Below are positions 26,880 through 33,729 of a stretch of 36,291 nucleotides of DNA, piece by piece. The position numbers and the translations under genes were made by a program. Below the pieces are notes generated by a model. It searched no databases. It worked only from the letters and a program-made list of their open reading frames with translations, and had not been told where the DNA came from. Where the stretch lies: NCBI RefSeq assembly GCF_019090165.1, contig NZ_JAHRIB010000073.1, positions 1 to 36,291 on the forward strand, given 5' to 3'. This stretch comes from Streptomyces sp. BV286. Its GTDB lineage: Bacteria; Actinomycetota; Actinomycetes; Streptomycetales; Streptomycetaceae. Every line of letters starts with the position of its first letter. Positions within the stretch are counted from its first letter, which is position 1.

Positions 26880-27302
26880 CTAGCGCCCGGCCCACCGGCC
26901 CCGCACCGGGATATTCCCGCCGGGGCCGGGGCCGGGGCCGGGTCCGGGTCCGGTGCGGGCCGGGTCCGGCAAGGGAGCCCGCCCACGCGCGTACCGCTCC
27001 CCGGCCGCATGCCACCAGCCGGGCGGCGAGGTCCCGTCGATCCGGGAGGCTGCCTGCCGGGGATGCAGTCCGAGCCGCCCCAGGGCGTCCGCCGCCACGT
27101 ACACGGTGAACCACCCGCGCGGGCGCCCGTCCTCCCCGCGCCCGCACGTGTGGTCCCACCGCACCTCGTCCGTCACGAACGGCATCCAGTCGACACCGCG
27201 CTCCCGCAGTCAACTCCGCACGGCGGCAAGGGGCTGAGGGCGCCCGGGCGCGTTCTCGTACGCGGCGACCCTGATCCATTCGTGGGCGTCGTGACCGCTC
27301 AT
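26880..27302 (-). pseudogene. Hypothetical gene broken by an in-frame TGA
   Basis: An ATG at 27302 overlaps the MFS stop by four bases and opens a frame MSGHDAHEWIRVAAYENA... that hits TGA at 27212-27210 after 30 codons. The same frame continues without a frameshift as LRERGVDWMPFVTDEV ... GWFTVYVAADALGRLGLHP to TAG at 26880. The join AAVRS-stop-LRERG reads as one helix, and a C-to-T change in a CGA (Arg) codon would create this TGA. Without the stop the product would have 140 residues with a Gly-Pro tail. A restart at ATG 27185 or readthrough (the stop is followed by C) could keep part of the protein. I do not recognise the family. Confidence 0.7.
26920..26949. repeat. Hexanucleotide repeat CCGGG(G/T)
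   Basis: Five in-phase units, three CCGGGG and two CCGGGT, lie near the 3' end of the interrupted gene. Read on the minus strand they encode alternating Gly and Pro. Confidence 0.8.
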
Positions 27303-28471
27303 ACGGTCCATGATGCCCGAGCCGGCCCGACGGCCCTCCGCCGTAGGCCCGTGACGCCCACGGCCAGGGCGAGCCCCACGAGTGCGGTACTGACCCACAC
27401 CGGAGACCGGTAGCCGAGGCCCGCCCCGATCACGACACCGCCGAACCAAGGACCCAGCGCACCACCCACGTTGAACGCGGCCGTCGCGAACCCGCCCGCC
27501 AGGGTCGGCGCCCCGGCCGCCGCGTACAGCACCCGCGAGATCAGCGTCGAGCCGACGCCGAACGACAACGCGCCCTGTACGAAGGCGAGTACGACCGCCG
27601 CCACCGGGTTCCCGGCGGTCAGGCCGAGGACGGCCCACCCCAGCAGCAGCGCGACCCCACCCCCGGCGAGGACCGGGCCGGGCCGGGCGTCGGCGATCCG
27701 CCCCGCGACGGCGACCCCGGCGAACGAACCGAGCCCGAAGAGCGCCAGCACGAGAGGTACCCACCGCTCGCCCAGCCCGGTGACGCCGGTGACGAGCGGC
27801 GCGAGATAGGTGAAGGTGCAGAAGGTGGCCCCGTTCACCAACGCCCCCAGGAGCAGCGCCACTTGGAGGCGAGGCGCTCGCAGGACCCGCAGCTCGCTCC
27901 GCACACTCACCTGCGCGGCAGCGGGGGCCCCGCCCGGCACCGACCGCACGATCGCGAAGAGGGCCGGCACGGACAGGACGACCACGGCCCAGAACGCCGA
28001 CCGCCATCCCCACAACTGCCCGAGAAGAGCGCCGCCGGGCACGCCGGCCACGCACGCGACCGTCACCCCGCCCAACAGCACCGACGTGGCCCGCCCCTTG
28101 GCGTCGGCCCCGACCATGCCGACGGCCGTCATCACGGCCACCGCCAGGAACCCGGCGTTGGCGAGCGCGCCCACGACCCTGGTGGCCAGCAGCACCGCGA
28201 AACTGTCGGTGACCGCGCCGACGACGTGCACGGCCAGGAAGGCGCCCAGGAACCCCAGCAGCGCCGCACGCCGCGACCACCGCCGGACCAGCACGGCCAT
28301 GAGGGGCGCCCCCACGACCATCCCCACGGCGAACGCCGAGGTCAGCGACCCGGCAGCCGGTACGGACACTCCCATGTCCCGCGCGATGTCCGGCACGAGC
28401 CCGGACAGCATGAACTCCGAAGTCCCCTGAGCGAAGACAGCGAGCCCCAACAGATATAGCCCCAATGGCAT
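27299..28471 (-). CDS. MFS drug exporter, Cmx/CmlR-like (chloramphenicol efflux family)
   Basis: The 390-residue protein has 12 predicted membrane segments and begins MPLGLYLLGLAVFAQGTSEFMLSG. Later motifs are GSLTSAFAVGMVVGAPLMA, ALANAGFLAVAV, the motif C-like VAGVPGGALLGQLWGWR, and FVQGALSFGVGSTLISRVLY. These match the pattern of the actinobacterial chloramphenicol exporters as I recall them. Substrate is not proven, and other small drugs are possible. GGAG lies eight bases before the ATG at 28471. The stop overlaps the next ORF, so the pump heads an operon with the interrupted gene and the GNAT protein. A leader peptide upstream suggests drug-induced translation. Confidence 0.88.
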   Translation of the reverse strand: MPLGLYLLGLAVFAQGTSEFMLSGLVPDIARDMGVSVPAAGSLTSAFAVGMVVGAPLMAVLVRRWSRRAALLGFLGAFLAVHVVGAVTDSFAVLLATRVVGALANAGFLAVAVMTAVGMVGADAKGRATSVLLGGVTVACVAGVPGGALLGQLWGWRSAFWAVVVLSVPALFAIVRSVPGGAPAAAQVSVRSELRVLRAPRLQVALLLGALVNGATFCTFTYLAPLVTGVTGLGERWVPLVLALFGLGSFAGVAVAGRIADARPGPVLAGGGVALLLGWAVLGLTAGNPVAAVVLAFVQGALSFGVGSTLISRVLYAAAGAPTLAGGFATAAFNVGGALGPWFGGVVIGAGLGYRSPVWVSTALVGLALAVGVTGLRRRAVGPARASWTV

Positions 28472-28579
28472 GACACGACTCCGCACACACGTAACACCCG
28501 AAAATGGACACGGCACGCTGCACGGCGTTCCGGTGACGGTGACAGTGGCGGGGGCCTGGACGCGCTCGACCGCGACGCT

Positions 28580-28648
28580 TCAGCCCGACATCCCGAACAG
28601 CCACCGGAGAGCCGGTGGCCGGAGTCTTGACGCCTCGGGGCTGGACAT
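28580..28648 (-). CDS. Leader peptide of the MFS operon (22 residues)
   Basis: ATG at 28648 opens MSSPEASRLRPPALRWLFGMSG and stops at 28580, 108 bases before the pump. Only seven bases separate the ATG from the TAACCT box, so the transcript is probably leaderless. The ORF contains a perfect hairpin, GCCACCGG with CCGGTGGC (28600-28619). Its codons 8-10 contain GACTCCG (28626-28620), the exact complement of CGGAGTC (28483-28477), the pump's ribosome binding site. A ribosome stalled here would free the pump's site. Confidence 0.6.
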   Translation of the reverse strand: MSSPEASRLRPPALRWLFGMSG

Positions 28649-28655
28649 GAGGGGC

Positions 28656-28706
28656 AGGTTAGTCACCCCCGGCCTTGCGGGGCCACCCGATTACCGGAGC
28701 GCTCCG
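28656..28706 (-). promoter_or_regulatory. Promoter and palindrome of the MFS operon
   Basis: On the minus strand TAACCT (28661-28656) is a good -10 box; no strong -35 is present, which suggests an activator or repressor-controlled promoter. A perfect 12-base palindrome, CGGAGCGCTCCG at 28695-28706, lies upstream at the edge of a tandem repeat array. Confidence 0.45.
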
Positions 28707-28786
28707 ACCACCGACGCCCTCCGACCACCGACGCCCTCCGACCATCGATGCCCTCCGTCCACCGGCGTCCTTCGATTACCGGAGCC
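28685..28786. repeat. 17-bp tandem repeat array
   Basis: Six units of 17 bases run head to tail. Units 2 and 3 (28702-28718 and 28719-28735) are identical, CTCCGACCACCGACGCC. Units 4 and 5 differ at two to four positions, and the outer units (28685-28701 and 28770-28786) share CGATTACCGGAGC with each other. There are no spacers. The array sits just upstream of the efflux promoter and past the end of the next gene. Confidence 0.85.
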
Positions 28787-28871
28787 GACCCGATGACGGA
28801 GGATCCCGGTCACCGCCGTGTCCGGCGCCCCGGGACACCCGGACGGGCGGGGCCGCAGGGCGTCCGCAGGC

Positions 28872-29399
28872 TCACGCTCCCGGGTCCGACCGGTCGAGGG
28901 ACCACCGGCCCGAGTGCCCCGGCGGAAGGGCCAGGTCGCTGCGGACCGCCACGTAGTACCGGTCCCGGGCCACGCGCTGACGCGCCAGCAGGTCCGACCA
29001 GCCGTCCGGGTCGTGGACGCCGGCCTCCAGGAAGCGTTCCATCTCGATGGCCGCGAGGACCCACTCGCGCGCCCGGTCGACCACGTCGGGCGCACCGAGC
29101 ATCAGCAGGGCCTCCCAGGCCGGATCGCGGGCGTCCAGGGCGGCCGCCAGCTGCGGCGCCGCGTCCTCGGGGCTCAGGGGGTGCCGGTTCGGGTCGTTGC
29201 CGAGGTGGGCCGCGACCCGGTAGTTCAGGGTGATGGTCTTCTTCAGCGTCCGGGCGTATTCGGAGTACACGGCGAGGCGCCGCTCGTCCCACCGCGCCGT
29301 CTGCTCGCGCCGGAACCTGACCCGGTCGCCGCGCACGATCGCGAGATACGAGCCCAGGGCACCGATGACCACGCCTATCAGGGCCGGGAGTTGCTGCAT
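28872..29399 (-). CDS. Small membrane-anchored protein, unknown function
   Basis: The 175-residue protein starts MQQLPALIGVVIGALGSYLAIV, a single N-terminal membrane segment, then RGDRVRFRREQ and a helical soluble part with the phrases RRLAVYSEYARTLKKT and LLMLGAPDVVDRAREWVLAAIEMERF. Many actinobacterial proteins of this layout, a short anchor and a cytoplasmic helical bundle, have no known function. The ATG at 29399 is favoured; a GTG four codons earlier (29411) is equally possible, since neither has a ribosome binding site. It is divergent from the YdeI-like gene and seems monocistronic. Confidence 0.75.
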   Translation of the reverse strand: MQQLPALIGVVIGALGSYLAIVRGDRVRFRREQTARWDERRLAVYSEYARTLKKTITLNYRVAAHLGNDPNRHPLSPEDAAPQLAAALDARDPAWEALLMLGAPDVVDRAREWVLAAIEMERFLEAGVHDPDGWSDLLARQRVARDRYYVAVRSDLALPPGHSGRWSLDRSDPGA

Positions 29400-29498
29400 G
29401 AACGAGGACACCGGCGCACGGTAGCGCCGACCTCCCGCACGGCCAACCCGACCCGTTCGGAAGACCATCCGGCCGACCATCCAGCCGTCCGGGCCATC

Positions 29499-29532
29499 TA
29501 GGACAGGAACTGTCCTACTGCCGTCCTACTGT
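29499..29532 (+). promoter_or_regulatory. Operator and leaderless promoter of the YdeI-like gene
   Basis: TAGGACAG-GAA-CTGTCCTA is a perfect 8+8 palindrome at 29499-29517. TACTGT at 29527-29532 is a fair -10 box and is followed after six bases by the ATG, so the messenger probably starts at or near its first codon. The expected -35 position (29504-29509) falls in the centre of the palindrome, so a bound repressor would block the polymerase. TCCTACTG is repeated directly at 29513 and 29524. Confidence 0.6.
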
Positions 29533-29538
29533 GTCCTC

Positions 29539-30138
29539 ATGGATGACACCCTCGGCAGTGCCGGCACGATCGACGGCGTGGAGATCAGGACCTTCACGGA
29601 CACCGCGCAGCTGGACGCGTGGGTGTCCGCGCATCCGGGCCTCAGGGGCGGTGTCTGGCTGAAGATCGCCAAGAAGGGCTCCGGCCTGCAGTCGATCACG
29701 GTGACCGAGGCCCTCGACGTGGCTCTCTGCCACGGGTGGATCGACGGCCAGCGGCGGGGCCTCGACGCTTCGTACTACCTCCAGAAGTACACCCCGCGCA
29801 GGCCGGGCAGCCTCTGGTCGATGGTCAACGTGCGCAAGGTGGAGGCCCTCACCGCGGCCGGCCGGATGCGTCCCCCGGGTCTCGCGGAGGTCGCCGCCGC
29901 CCAGGCGGACGGCCGGTGGGACGCGGCGTACGAGTCGCAGCGGAACGCGACGGTCCCGGACGACCTCGCCGCCGCACTGGACCGCAGCCCTCGCGCGAAG
30001 GCCTTCTTCGACGGCCTCGGCAGGACGGACCGGTACCTGGTCATCGTGGGCCTGCTGAAGGCGAGGACCCCCGAGGTGCGGGCCGCCCGGCTGGGGAAGG
30101 CGGTCGCCGGGCTGGAAGCGGGGCGGCCGGTGAGGTGA
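29539..30138 (+). CDS. YdeI/OmpD-associated family protein
   Basis: The 199-residue protein has the family features FTDTAQLDAWVSAHPGLRGGVWLKIAKKGSG, VTEALDVALCHGWIDGQRRGLD, and YYLQKYTPRRPGSLWSMVNVRKVEAL. Then comes the C-terminal part with PRAKAFFDGLGRTDRY. Such proteins in E. coli and actinobacteria are linked to stress and peptide or polymyxin tolerance, but their biochemical role is unclear. It is cytoplasmic with no signal. No ribosome binding site is present and the -10 box is close, so it is likely leaderless and controlled by the palindrome over its promoter. It is convergent with the YceI gene. Confidence 0.88.
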   Translation: MDDTLGSAGTIDGVEIRTFTDTAQLDAWVSAHPGLRGGVWLKIAKKGSGLQSITVTEALDVALCHGWIDGQRRGLDASYYLQKYTPRRPGSLWSMVNVRKVEALTAAGRMRPPGLAEVAAAQADGRWDAAYESQRNATVPDDLAAALDRSPRAKAFFDGLGRTDRYLVIVGLLKARTPEVRAARLGKAVAGLEAGRPVR

Positions 30139-30250
30139 CCGGCCCCGCCACACCCGTCTCCGCTCCGGGCCCGTCCCGCCCGCCTCGGACCTGCCTCGGC
30201 CCCGCCTCGGCCCCGCCTCGACGGTCTCCGGGCCGGCCCTTCACGGCCGA

Positions 30251-30290
30251 GCGCCCGCCTTCCGCTCACAGGGAGCCGGAGGGCGGGCGC
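30251..30290. terminator. Hairpin between the YdeI-like and YceI genes
   Basis: GCGCCCGCCTTCC (30251-30263) pairs with GGAGGGCGGGCGC (30278-30290) with one G-T pair. It lies between convergent genes and can serve both. Confidence 0.7.
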
Positions 30291-30340
30291 ACTCGACGGG
30301 CGGGAGGAGGCCCGGCAGTCGGACCGGTCAGGTACGGGGA

Positions 30341-30952
30341 TCAGTCGGCGTTCCGGATCGCCGAGATGTCGAAGCTCAGCTTGATCTTGTCGGAAACGAG
30401 CACGCCACCGGTCTCCAGCGCCGCGTTCCAGGTCAGGCCCCACTCGGAGCGCAGGATCTCCGCCTTGCCCTCGAAGCCGATCCGCTCGTTGCCGAACGGG
30501 TCCTTCGCGGCGCCGTTGAACTCCAGGTCGATGGAGAGCGGCCGGGTGGTGCCCAGAATCGTCAGGTCACCGGTGATGCGGTAGTCGTCGCCGCCGAGCG
30601 CCTCCGCCTGGGTGGAGCGGAACGTCATCGTGGGGAACTCCTCCGTCTTGAAGAAGTCCGCGCTCTTCAGATGACCGTCACGGTCGGCGGAACCGGTGCT
30701 GATGCTGTCCATCTTGACGTCGATGCTCGCCGTCGACAGCGAGGGGTCGCCACCGTCCAGGTGCAGGCTTCCGACGAAGTCCTCGAAGCCGCCCTTGACG
30801 TTCGTCACCATGGCGTGACGGGCGACGAAGCCGATCGTCGAATGGGCCGGGTCGATCGTGTAGTCGCCGGTCAGGGCGGCCAGGTCGGGGCTCACGGCGG
30901 TGGTCGCCGCGGCAGCGGTGTCGTTCGTGTCCTTGCGGCCGAAGATGCCCAT
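30341..30952 (-). CDS. YceI family protein
   Basis: The 203-residue protein carries the lipocalin-like YceI beta barrel, which binds isoprenoid or other lipid chains. Marks are GDYTIDPAHSTIGFVARHAMVTNVKG at about 29-54, SADRDGHLKSADFF, FPTMTFRST, YRITGDLTILGTTRPL and GFEGKAEILRSEWGLTWNAA. There is no signal peptide, so it is cytoplasmic, as is common for Streptomyces members. The N-terminus MGIFGRKDTND is a low-complexity extension. AGGAGC precedes the ATG at 30952. Its promoter has a consensus box pair and an AACGTT-centred palindrome at the start point. Confidence 0.92.
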   Translation of the reverse strand: MGIFGRKDTNDTAAAATTAVSPDLAALTGDYTIDPAHSTIGFVARHAMVTNVKGGFEDFVGSLHLDGGDPSLSTASIDVKMDSISTGSADRDGHLKSADFFKTEEFPTMTFRSTQAEALGGDDYRITGDLTILGTTRPLSIDLEFNGAAKDPFGNERIGFEGKAEILRSEWGLTWNAALETGGVLVSDKIKLSFDISAIRNAD

Positions 30953-30996
30953 GACTAGCTCCTTTGGGGACGTGCCCCGGCTCTGCGCCGAAGCTG

Positions 30997-31045
30997 TTTA
31001 ACGTTCAACTACGACGACCATAGACCTATTCCATACGGGTTTCAA
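30997..31045 (-). promoter_or_regulatory. Promoter and operator of the yceI gene
   Basis: On the minus strand TTGAAA (31045-31040), a 17-base spacer and TATGGT (31022-31017) form a near-consensus promoter. A 12-base imperfect palindrome, TTGAACGTTAAA on the minus strand (31008-30997), lies just downstream of the expected start point, a usual repressor position. MarR-type regulators often control yceI genes with sites of this kind; which protein acts here is unknown. Confidence 0.6.
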
Positions 31046-31085
31046 CCTTAACCGAAGAGTATCCGTCCGGTTACTCCCGGTCGCC

Positions 31086-31101
31086 ATTGGTCTACACCTA
31101 A
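31086..31101. promoter_or_regulatory. Weak DasR-like (dre) site before the lyase gene
   Basis: ATTGGTCTACACCTAA matches the DasR consensus A(C/G)TGGTCTAGACCA(C/G)T at 11 of 16 positions, including the TGGTCTA-ACC core. It lies 110 bases before the lyase start. GlcNAc-responsive control of an enzyme that may attack hyaluronan would make sense, but five mismatches make the call weak. Confidence 0.25.
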
Positions 31102-31211
31102 GGTCGTCCGGCGGCCCCCTGGTGGACACGTGCGGCGCTCGTGCACCATCGCCTTGCCCCACCTGCACCGCCGTCCCACAGGCAGCACGGTCAACCGCAG
31201 GAAGGACCCGC

Positions 31212-33575
31212 ATGAAGCTCCGCTCCGGGACTCCCACCCGCCGTAGGTTCCTGCTGGCGGCGGCGCTCACGTCGAGCGCTCCGCTCCTGACGCCCGCCGT
31301 CCCCGCCCGCGCGGCGAACGACGACGCGTACGACACGCTCCGGCGCCGCTGGCTGGAGATCGCGCTCGGCGCCGGCTACGACCCGGCCGCCGAACCGTAC
31401 GCCTCCCGGCTCGCCGAGACCGGTGAACTGGCCCGCGGCTTCCAGGAGTCCATGGCCCCGACGGCCGCCTCGCTCTGGCCCGGGCAGCCCTACGACCCGC
31501 CGACGGGCATCACCCAGAGCTACAGCAGGCTGTGGACGATGACGCAGGCGTACGTCCAGGAGGGCACCGGCTCCACCGGCGACCCGGGCCTGCGCGCCGA
31601 CCTCCTGCGCGGCCTCGACCACCTCTCCGCCACGGTCTACAACCCGGCCACCACCCGGTACGGCAACTGGTGGGAGTGGCAGATCGGCAGCCCCCGCCTC
31701 CTCACGGACATCGTGGCCGCCCTGTACGGCGAGCTCACCGGCACACAGGTCGCCGCCGCCTGCGCCGCCGTCGACCACTTCGTCCCCGACGCGGTGCTCC
31801 GCGACTACACGGGCATCTCGACCGGAGCCAACCGCGTCGACCTGTGCCGCTCCGTCGCCCTGCGCGGCATCGTCGGCCGTGCCCCGGAGAAGATCGCACT
31901 CGCCCGGGACGCGCTCTCGCCCGTCTTCCCGTACGTCACGAAGGGCGACGGGCTCTACGCCGACGGGTCGTTCGTCCAGCACACCTGGGTCGCGTACTCG
32001 GGGACGTACGGACAGGTCCTGCTCGACGGCCTGGGCCGCCTCTTCGCGCTGCTCGCAGGTTCGCCCTGGGAGGTGACCGACCCCGCCCGGCAGATCGTCC
32101 TCGACAGCGTGGAGAAGGCCTACGCGCCGCTGATCCACGACGGGTTGATGATGGACAGCGTCAACGGACGTGCCATCAGCCGTGGTTACCTCAAGAGCGA
32201 CGACCGGCGGATCATGCGCAGCGACCACTTCCACGGCCAGGCGCTGATCGCGGCCATCACGCTGCTCGCCCAGGGCGCGAGCGCCCAGGAGCGGGACCGC
32301 TGGCACGGGCGGATCAAGGGGTGGATCGAACGGGACACCGTCACGCCCATCCTGACGGGACGTCAGTTCGGAGTGGCCGATCTCGCGCGGCTGCACGCCG
32401 TCGCGGGCTCGGCGGTCCCGCCCGCCCCCGAACCGGCCGGTCACCATCTCTTCGCCGCCATGGACCGGGCCGTGCACCGCGGCCCCGGCTTCACTGCGAA
32501 CATCGCCATGGCCAGCGAGCGCATCGCCCACTACGAGTGCGGCAACGGCGAGAACCCGCGCGGCTGGCACACGGGCGCCGGAATGCTCTACTGGTGGGCC
32601 GCCGGCCAGGCCGACCGGGCCGGCCGGGCGTACCGGGCCGACCAGTACACCGACTGGTTCTGGCCGACCGTCGACTGGTACCGGCTCCCCGGGACGACCG
32701 TGTCCACCAAGCGGCTCGCCGACCGGGCGGGCGGCGAGTGGGGCGAGCCCAGGCCCGCCACGCGCTGGGTCGGCGGCACGACGGACGGGGAACTCGCGGC
32801 GGTCGGACAGCACCTGAAGGGCCTCGGGTCGACCCTGGAGGCCCGCACGTCGTGGTTCTGCCTCTCCGACGCGGTCATCTGCCTCGGCGCGGGGATCACC
32901 GCCACGGACGGCGTCCCGGTCGAGACGGTCGTCGACAACAGGAACCTCGGCGAGGGCGGCACGCAGACCCTCGTACGAGGTCCCGGCTGGGCGCATCTCG
33001 AAGGCCACGGCGGATGGGTCGTCCTGGACGGAAAGCGCCTGCGGACCCTCCGCGAGGACCGCACCGGTTCCTGGTCCGACATCAACACCACCAGCACCAC
33101 CGAACGCCGGACCCGCCGCTGGCAGACGCTCTGGCTCGACCACGGCACGGACCCGGTGGACGCCACGTACGCGTACGCCGTGTTCCCCGGGGCCTCGCCC
33201 CGCACCGTCGCGGTCCGTGCGGCGGACCGGCGCCGGCTGTCGGTCATCTCCAACGACGCCGGCTGCCAGGCCGTGTCCGCACCGGCGCCGGGGCTCCTCG
33301 CGGCCAACTTCTGGCGGCCGGGCGCGGTGGGCCCGCTCGCCGTCTCCGCCCCCGCGAGTGTGCTCGTACGCCGCCGGGGCCGTACCGCCACCCTCTGCGT
33401 GAGCGAGCCGCCGCGTACCGGAGAGGCCCTGGAAGTCGTCTGGGACCATCCCGTACGCCGGGTCGTGCGCGTCGGTCCGGGCGTCGAGGTGCTCGCCGCC
33501 GGCCGCCGGCTGAGGCTGCTTGTCACCCCGGGGACGGCATGCGCCACCCATGAATGTGAGGTGACTCTCAGCTGA
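31212..33575 (+). CDS. Exported polysaccharide lyase family 8 (hyaluronate/chondroitin/xanthan lyase type)
   Basis: This beta-eliminating lyase cuts uronic-acid polysaccharides such as hyaluronan, chondroitin or xanthan outside the cell. The 787-residue protein starts with TRRRFLLAAAL, a Tat-type signal. The alpha-toroid domain has the aromatic patch NWWEWQIGSPR (152-162). Asn207 in TGANR, His257 in SFVQHTW and Tyr266 in SGTYG are spaced 50 and 9 residues apart, exactly as Asn349, His399 and Tyr408 of the pneumococcal hyaluronate lyase. The C-terminal beta sandwich domains follow from about residue 410. GGAAGG lies before the ATG at 31212. The natural substrate cannot be fixed from sequence. 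It appears monocistronic. Confidence 0.93.
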   Translation: MKLRSGTPTRRRFLLAAALTSSAPLLTPAVPARAANDDAYDTLRRRWLEIALGAGYDPAAEPYASRLAETGELARGFQESMAPTAASLWPGQPYDPPTGITQSYSRLWTMTQAYVQEGTGSTGDPGLRADLLRGLDHLSATVYNPATTRYGNWWEWQIGSPRLLTDIVAALYGELTGTQVAAACAAVDHFVPDAVLRDYTGISTGANRVDLCRSVALRGIVGRAPEKIALARDALSPVFPYVTKGDGLYADGSFVQHTWVAYSGTYGQVLLDGLGRLFALLAGSPWEVTDPARQIVLDSVEKAYAPLIHDGLMMDSVNGRAISRGYLKSDDRRIMRSDHFHGQALIAAITLLAQGASAQERDRWHGRIKGWIERDTVTPILTGRQFGVADLARLHAVAGSAVPPAPEPAGHHLFAAMDRAVHRGPGFTANIAMASERIAHYECGNGENPRGWHTGAGMLYWWAAGQADRAGRAYRADQYTDWFWPTVDWYRLPGTTVSTKRLADRAGGEWGEPRPATRWVGGTTDGELAAVGQHLKGLGSTLEARTSWFCLSDAVICLGAGITATDGVPVETVVDNRNLGEGGTQTLVRGPGWAHLEGHGGWVVLDGKRLRTLREDRTGSWSDINTTSTTERRTRRWQTLWLDHGTDPVDATYAYAVFPGASPRTVAVRAADRRRLSVISNDAGCQAVSAPAPGLLAANFWRPGAVGPLAVSAPASVLVRRRGRTATLCVSEPPRTGEALEVVWDHPVRRVVRVGPGVEVLAAGRRLRLLVTPGTACATHECEVTLS

Positions 33576-33666
33576 CGGCTTTGTGTGACTCCTACAAGCC
33601 GCAGACCCCCTGAGCAGTCGGATCGCCTGCACGCCGCCGGGGTTCTGTTCAGGGGTACCAGTAAAA

Positions 33667-33698
33667 CGGGCCGGAGACTGTACGGAGTCGACGGCCCG
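33667..33698. terminator. Hairpin between the lyase gene and accB
   Basis: CGGGCC (33667-33672) pairs with GGCCCG (33693-33698), with a second inner stem GACT/AGTC, and CTTTGCTT follows. It may terminate the lyase transcript or shape the accB leader. A further bulged hairpin, CGGCT-TTGT with ACA-AGCCG, lies around 33576-33602. Confidence 0.45.
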
Positions 33699-33729
33699 CT
33701 TTGCTTGGTGGACTTCGTAAGGTCGCTAC

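Noticed and set aside
27210..27302. TGA as a selenocysteine codon in the interrupted gene
   Set aside because: There is no Cys-like context or redox motif around the codon and no SECIS-like hairpin directly after it. A nonsense change is simpler.
28685..28786. A CRISPR array
   Set aside because: The units are 17 bases with no spacers and no cas genes are near, so it is a plain tandem repeat.
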